A DNA stretch of 8,762 nucleotides. Origin: an uncultured Rikenella sp. GTDB lineage: Bacteria; Bacteroidota; Bacteroidia; Bacteroidales; Rikenellaceae. The translations under genes were made by a program, and so were the position numbers. Shown in pieces: positions 6,825 through 8,762 of this stretch. The notes beneath the pieces are model-generated. The model did no database searches, had not been told where the DNA came from, and was given only the letters and a program-made list of their open reading frames with translations. Numbering within the stretch: position 1 is the first letter of the stretch; each line of letters begins with the position of its first letter. The DNA lies in contig CAJTNK010000084.1 of the NCBI GenBank assembly GCA_910577885.1, positions 1 to 8,762 on the forward strand, given 5' to 3'.

Positions 6825-6845
6825 ACCCGTCAAAACCGAAGCCCC

Positions 6846-7358
6846 TCACACCTTGAGTTTCGTGTTGACGAACGGCAAGTGGAGAAAATAGATAATCCCG
6901 ACACTGAAAGCCGAGCTGAGAACGATCCGCAACGCTATGATCCAAACCCCGCCCGAGAGGTCTTCGAGGCAAAAAAACGGCACATTGAAAAGCAAAACCA
7001 TGACCGTGAGATAGCGCAGAAACTTGGCCGTTCCCACCCGCCCCACCGTCGGAATCCCCCCCTCGTAGACCAAGTCCTTGCCGAGCAACAACCCCACGAC
7101 CGTCGGCCGGGCAAAAGCCAGCCACGTCGCCGTCATCGTCTGCAAACCGGCCGTTCCCTCCATCACATCCACCGCCCCACCGGCCCCGAAACCCAACAGA
7201 AGGAGCCCCCATCCCGGTATATCCAACGGCAACAGGATGATGAACATGATATAGATATACGGATTCACCATCCCGCCCAGGTTGATGTTGTCGAAGACAA
7301 ACTCCTGCAACACGAGCAGCAGCAGAAAAATAGCGGCATACTCCAAAAAACGGATCAT
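6846..7358 (-). CDS. mreD: rod shape-determining protein MreD
   Basis: A 170-residue, very hydrophobic inner-membrane protein. It starts MIRFLEYAAIFLLLLVLQEF (first membrane helix), followed by NPYIYIMFIILLPLDIPGW and further helices around 50-65, 75-95, 115-130 and 138-160. DVMEGTAGLQTMT (64-76) is the loop conserved in MreD proteins. With MreC, MreB, RodA and PBP2 it forms the elongasome that directs lateral peptidoglycan synthesis. Its ATG overlaps the mreC stop codon in an ATGA, the sign of coupled translation, and it is preceded by AAAGGAGGTGA, a near-perfect Shine-Dalgarno site embedded in the end of mreC. The PBP2 gene that commonly follows mreD in Bacteroidales is absent here; repeats follow instead. 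Confidence 0.93.
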   Translation of the reverse strand: MIRFLEYAAIFLLLLVLQEFVFDNINLGGMVNPYIYIMFIILLPLDIPGWGLLLLGFGAGGAVDVMEGTAGLQTMTATWLAFARPTVVGLLLGKDLVYEGGIPTVGRVGTAKFLRYLTVMVLLFNVPFFCLEDLSGGVWIIALRIVLSSAFSVGIIYFLHLPFVNTKLKV

Positions 7359-8218
7359 CGCGCCTCACCTCCTTTCCCCTCTCCCTCGATTTCGGAATAG
7401 CCGTTCATGCTCTCCAAAGCCCTTCGCTCCTCCTGTTCCAGGTAACGGACGACATAGAGATGCCGAATCGTGGCCAGGTCGACAAACAACCGGACACGAA
7501 CCTTATAAAAAGTCCCGTTCACCATCTCGAAACTCTCGACTGTACCGATCGGCTGATCGGGCGGAAAAATATAAGAATAAGTCGTCGTGACGATCGTATC
7601 CCCCACCTGCATATCGGCATATTTCGGGATCTCCTCCAAAATCACCTCGCGATGGCTCTGACCGTCCCAATAAATCGATCCCGCAAAATCCGTTCCCTTG
7701 ATACATCCGCTGGTTTTGAACCCTTTGTTGAGTATCGACACCGCCACCGAAAAGTGGTCCGAGCAGTGCAGCACATACCCCACAATCCCGGCATCCCCCA
7801 CCAAAGCCATCTCGGGCTCTACGCCGTCCAACCGCCCGCGGTCGATGGTCAGGTAATTTTCCCGTTTGCTGATGCTGTTCCGAATCACCCGAGCCGGTTG
7901 GAACTGGTAATACTCCAGTCCTTTCACCGAATCGGTCCCGCCGACCAGCAGGCTATCCTGATAGGCCTGTGAGGCAAGGCGACTCCGCAACCGAGCCACC
8001 TCTTCGATCAAGCGGTCGTTTTCGGCCCGAAGACCGAAATAACCGCTCACATCGGCCATTTTATCATAAATCCCGCTCACCATCCAATTCGACACCCCCG
8101 CGATACGCGCTTTCTGGTAGACGTTGCTGTTCAGAAACACACTGATGGCTATCGCCTCCAAAGCGAGGAACAGCAGCCCATAGTGGATTCGTTTGAGAAA
8201 CAGTAATAACTTCAGCAA
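7355..8218 (-). CDS. mreC: rod shape-determining protein MreC
   Basis: A 287-residue bitopic protein that scaffolds the elongasome on the periplasmic side. Residues ~11-29 (IHYGLLFLALEAIAISVFL) form the membrane anchor; ~62-84 (GLRAENDRLIEEVARLRSRL) form the coiled coil, with the AEN-RL pattern typical of MreC; the beta-domain begins around 105 with ARVIRNS (109-115) and NYLTIDRGRLDGVEPEMAL (121-139), the family signature. GIVGYVL (144-150) and PIGTVESFEMVNGTFYKVRV (223-242) complete the second barrel. An in-frame TAA lies 15 bp upstream and the first internal ATG is residue 46, after the anchor, so the start must be non-ATG; TTG at 8218 is the best candidate. It overlaps mreD by 4 nt. No mreB is present in the 544 bp upstream. 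Confidence 0.94.
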   Translation of the reverse strand: MLKLLLFLKRIHYGLLFLALEAIAISVFLNSNVYQKARIAGVSNWMVSGIYDKMADVSGYFGLRAENDRLIEEVARLRSRLASQAYQDSLLVGGTDSVKGLEYYQFQPARVIRNSISKRENYLTIDRGRLDGVEPEMALVGDAGIVGYVLHCSDHFSVAVSILNKGFKTSGCIKGTDFAGSIYWDGQSHREVILEEIPKYADMQVGDTIVTTTYSYIFPPDQPIGTVESFEMVNGTFYKVRVRLFVDLATIRHLYVVRYLEQEERRALESMNGYSEIEGEGKGGEAR

Positions 8219-8385
8219 CGTTGTCTGTATTTAAATAACGTAAGTGCCACACGCCCCCCGCTGCAACCTATTCCGTTCCTGCGCCCTCACCGGCGCGGCG
8301 AATTGCCTTTTATTCAATGTATTGCGAGTGCCGGACACTCCGATTTTTCTGTCACACCCTCCCCCTGTTTCCCACAGGCCCCGAG

Positions 8386-8399
8386 GTGTCGCTCGGCAC
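8386..8399. repeat. GTGCC-N4-GGCAC palindrome, copy 6 (reverse orientation)
   Basis: GTGTCGCTCGGCAC, followed by CCGAACCGGG as in copy 5. One stem pair is a T-G wobble on the plus strand. Confidence 0.6.
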
Positions 8400-8409
8400 C
8401 CGAACCGGG

Positions 8410-8426
8410 CCTGACGGCGGAGAAAA
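8410..8426 (+). repeat. CCTGACGG..GAGAAAA module, copy 3
   Basis: CCTGACGGCGGAGAAAA, 11 bp after palindrome copy 6. It is a direct repeat of 8454-8470 with two differences in 17. Confidence 0.6.
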
Positions 8427-8439
8427 TTCCAGCCTTCGA

Positions 8440-8453
8440 GTGCCGAGCGGCAC
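8440..8453. repeat. GTGCC-N4-GGCAC palindrome, copy 7
   Basis: GTGCCGAGCGGCAC preceded by CTTCGA, identical in core to 2475-2488. The next base starts a CCTGACGG module, so the two units abut. Confidence 0.72.
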
Positions 8454-8470
8454 CCTGACGGACGAGAAAA
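8454..8470 (+). repeat. CCTGACGG..GAGAAAA module, copy 4
   Basis: CCTGACGGACGAGAAAA, directly abutting palindrome copy 7 and leading within 2 bp into the branched structure at 8473. Confidence 0.6.
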
Positions 8471-8472
8471 GG

Positions 8473-8599
8473 CGGGCCGAAGCCAGCGGGAGAACGACAC
8501 CCATCGCGTGAGCGATGGAAAAAGTGGCGGGCCTCCCGCGCGGGGAGGCTTCGGCCCGAGCGACCCTTTGGATCGCAGTTCTTCAGCTTGCCGACCAAC
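8473..8599 (-). repeat. branched structured element upstream of mreC
   Basis: A perfect 12-bp outer stem pairs CGGGCCGAAGCC (8473-8484) with GGCTTCGGCCCG (8547-8558). Inside are a 7-bp hairpin CCATCGC/GCGATGG with a GTGA loop (8501-8518) and a 7-bp hairpin GCCTCCC/GGGAGGC (8531-8549) that competes with the 3' strand of the outer stem. A hairpin GCGACCC-TTT-GGATCGC follows (8560-8576), then CCGACCAAC (8591-8599). The order matches 6278-6383. The last hairpin has an A-C mismatch as plus-strand RNA but a G-U wobble as minus-strand RNA, hence the strand given. It lies ~255 nt before the mreC start. Function unknown. Confidence 0.58.
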
Positions 8600-8671
8600 T
8601 TTCGAACCACCTGCTAAAGAAGTTCGGACTTGCGCCCACCCCTTTGAGGCTGTTTACCCCCCCCGGTTGGA

Positions 8672-8685
8672 GTGCCCAGCGGCAC
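8672..8685. repeat. GTGCC-N4-GGCAC palindrome, copy 8
   Basis: GTGCC CAGC GGCAC preceded by CCCGGTTGGA. The 5-bp stem is intact while the loop differs, which shows that the conserved part is the stem GTGCC/GGCAC. Confidence 0.6.
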
Positions 8686-8762
8686 CCCCGGGCTACCGCG
8701 ACGGCGGGTATTACAAAGGGTATGGTGCCTTGCGGGCCGTCGGCCACGGCGGGTTCAGCTGG

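Larger units (their letters stand above)
6187..6845. other. repeat-rich intergenic region between mreD and rmuC
   Basis: No gene is supported; the open frames have no family motifs and their resemblance to frames near 8314-8610 follows from shared DNA repeats. From left to right it holds: a diverged GTGCC palindrome (6248-6261); a branched structure plus GCGACCC hairpin (6278-6383); a 76-nt two-segment hairpin (6416-6491); a GC block shared with 2329-2349 (6516-6536); a hairpin CCCAGC/GCTGGG (6560-6565 with 6581-6586); an 18-bp hairpin (6584-6627); a GTGCC palindrome (6644-6657); short palindromes at 6702-6715, 6760-6772 and 6786-6798; and a CCTGACGG..GAGAAAA module (6808-6824). It is the 5' side of rmuC and the 3' side of mreD. 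Confidence 0.7.
8219..8762. other. repeat-rich region upstream of mreC, to the window end
   Basis: No protein gene is supported. The region holds a 5-bp hairpin GAGTG/CACTC (8326-8340), a hairpin CCTGT/ACAGG (8364-8378), three GTGCC palindromes (8386-8399, 8440-8453, 8672-8685), two direct copies of the CCTGACGG..GAGAAAA module 44 bp apart, and a branched structure with GCGACCC hairpin (8473-8599). GCGGGTATTACAAAG near 8706 recalls GCGGGGTATTGCAAAG near 2442. No clear TAnnTTTG promoter is seen for mreC; the best is a weak TTG, ~21 bp, TACGTTAT just upstream on the minus strand. Confidence 0.65.

Noticed and set aside
6811..6831. intrinsic terminator after mreD (GACGGG/CCCGTC stem)
   Set aside because: The T-run is in the loop, not after the stem, and the sequence is a copy of a dispersed module.
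8314..8610. 98-codon minus-strand frame resembling the frame at 6171-6614
   Set aside because: The similarity (for example LVGKLKNCDPKG against LVGRLGNCDPTG) arises from the shared DNA repeat containing the GCGACCC hairpin; the protein is Arg/Gly/Pro-rich without motifs.

Overview
The window reads as chromosome from a Bacteroidales bacterium, most probably Rikenellaceae and Alistipes-like. Three things point there: the partial 16S rRNA gene, two rRNA promoters of the Bacteroidetes type (TTTG, 19 bp, TAnnTTTG), and the mix of GC-rich housekeeping genes with little use of Shine-Dalgarno sites. The genus is an inference from the 16S and was not checked by search.

Layout. Positions 1-483 are the 5' part of a 16S gene on the minus strand, running off the left edge. 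Its leader carries a boxA-like motif and two tandem promoters (724-754 and 818-848). Between these promoters and a plus-strand family 2 glycosyltransferase gene (1261-2196) lies a 258-bp composite palindrome (961-1218), two diverged copies of a ~125-bp element in inverted orientation. From 2657 to 6186 there is a minus-strand cluster rmuC-hisH-hisA-hisF. A second minus-strand pair, mreC-mreD, occupies 6846-8218. No gene is seen from 8219 to 8762.

The three long GC-rich gaps (2197-2656, 6187-6845, 8219-8762) are not empty. They are mosaics of the same short structured repeats: a GTGCC-N4-GGCAC palindrome (eight hairpin copies plus a half copy), a 17-bp CCTGACGG..GAGAAAA module, long two-segment hairpins, and a larger branched structure followed by a GCGACCC hairpin and a CCGACCAAC tail. 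Several copies keep the fold while changing the stem sequence.

Function. HisH and HisF form imidazole glycerol phosphate synthase and HisA supplies its substrate, so hisHAF is a coherent central block of histidine synthesis; no hisIE follows. MreC and MreD are envelope scaffold proteins of the elongasome; neither mreB nor the PBP2 gene is beside them. RmuC is a membrane-anchored, nuclease-fold DNA maintenance protein. The glycosyltransferase resembles rhamnosyltransferases of surface polysaccharide synthesis. The strongest unexplained signal in the window is the set of structured intergenic repeats rather than any protein gene.
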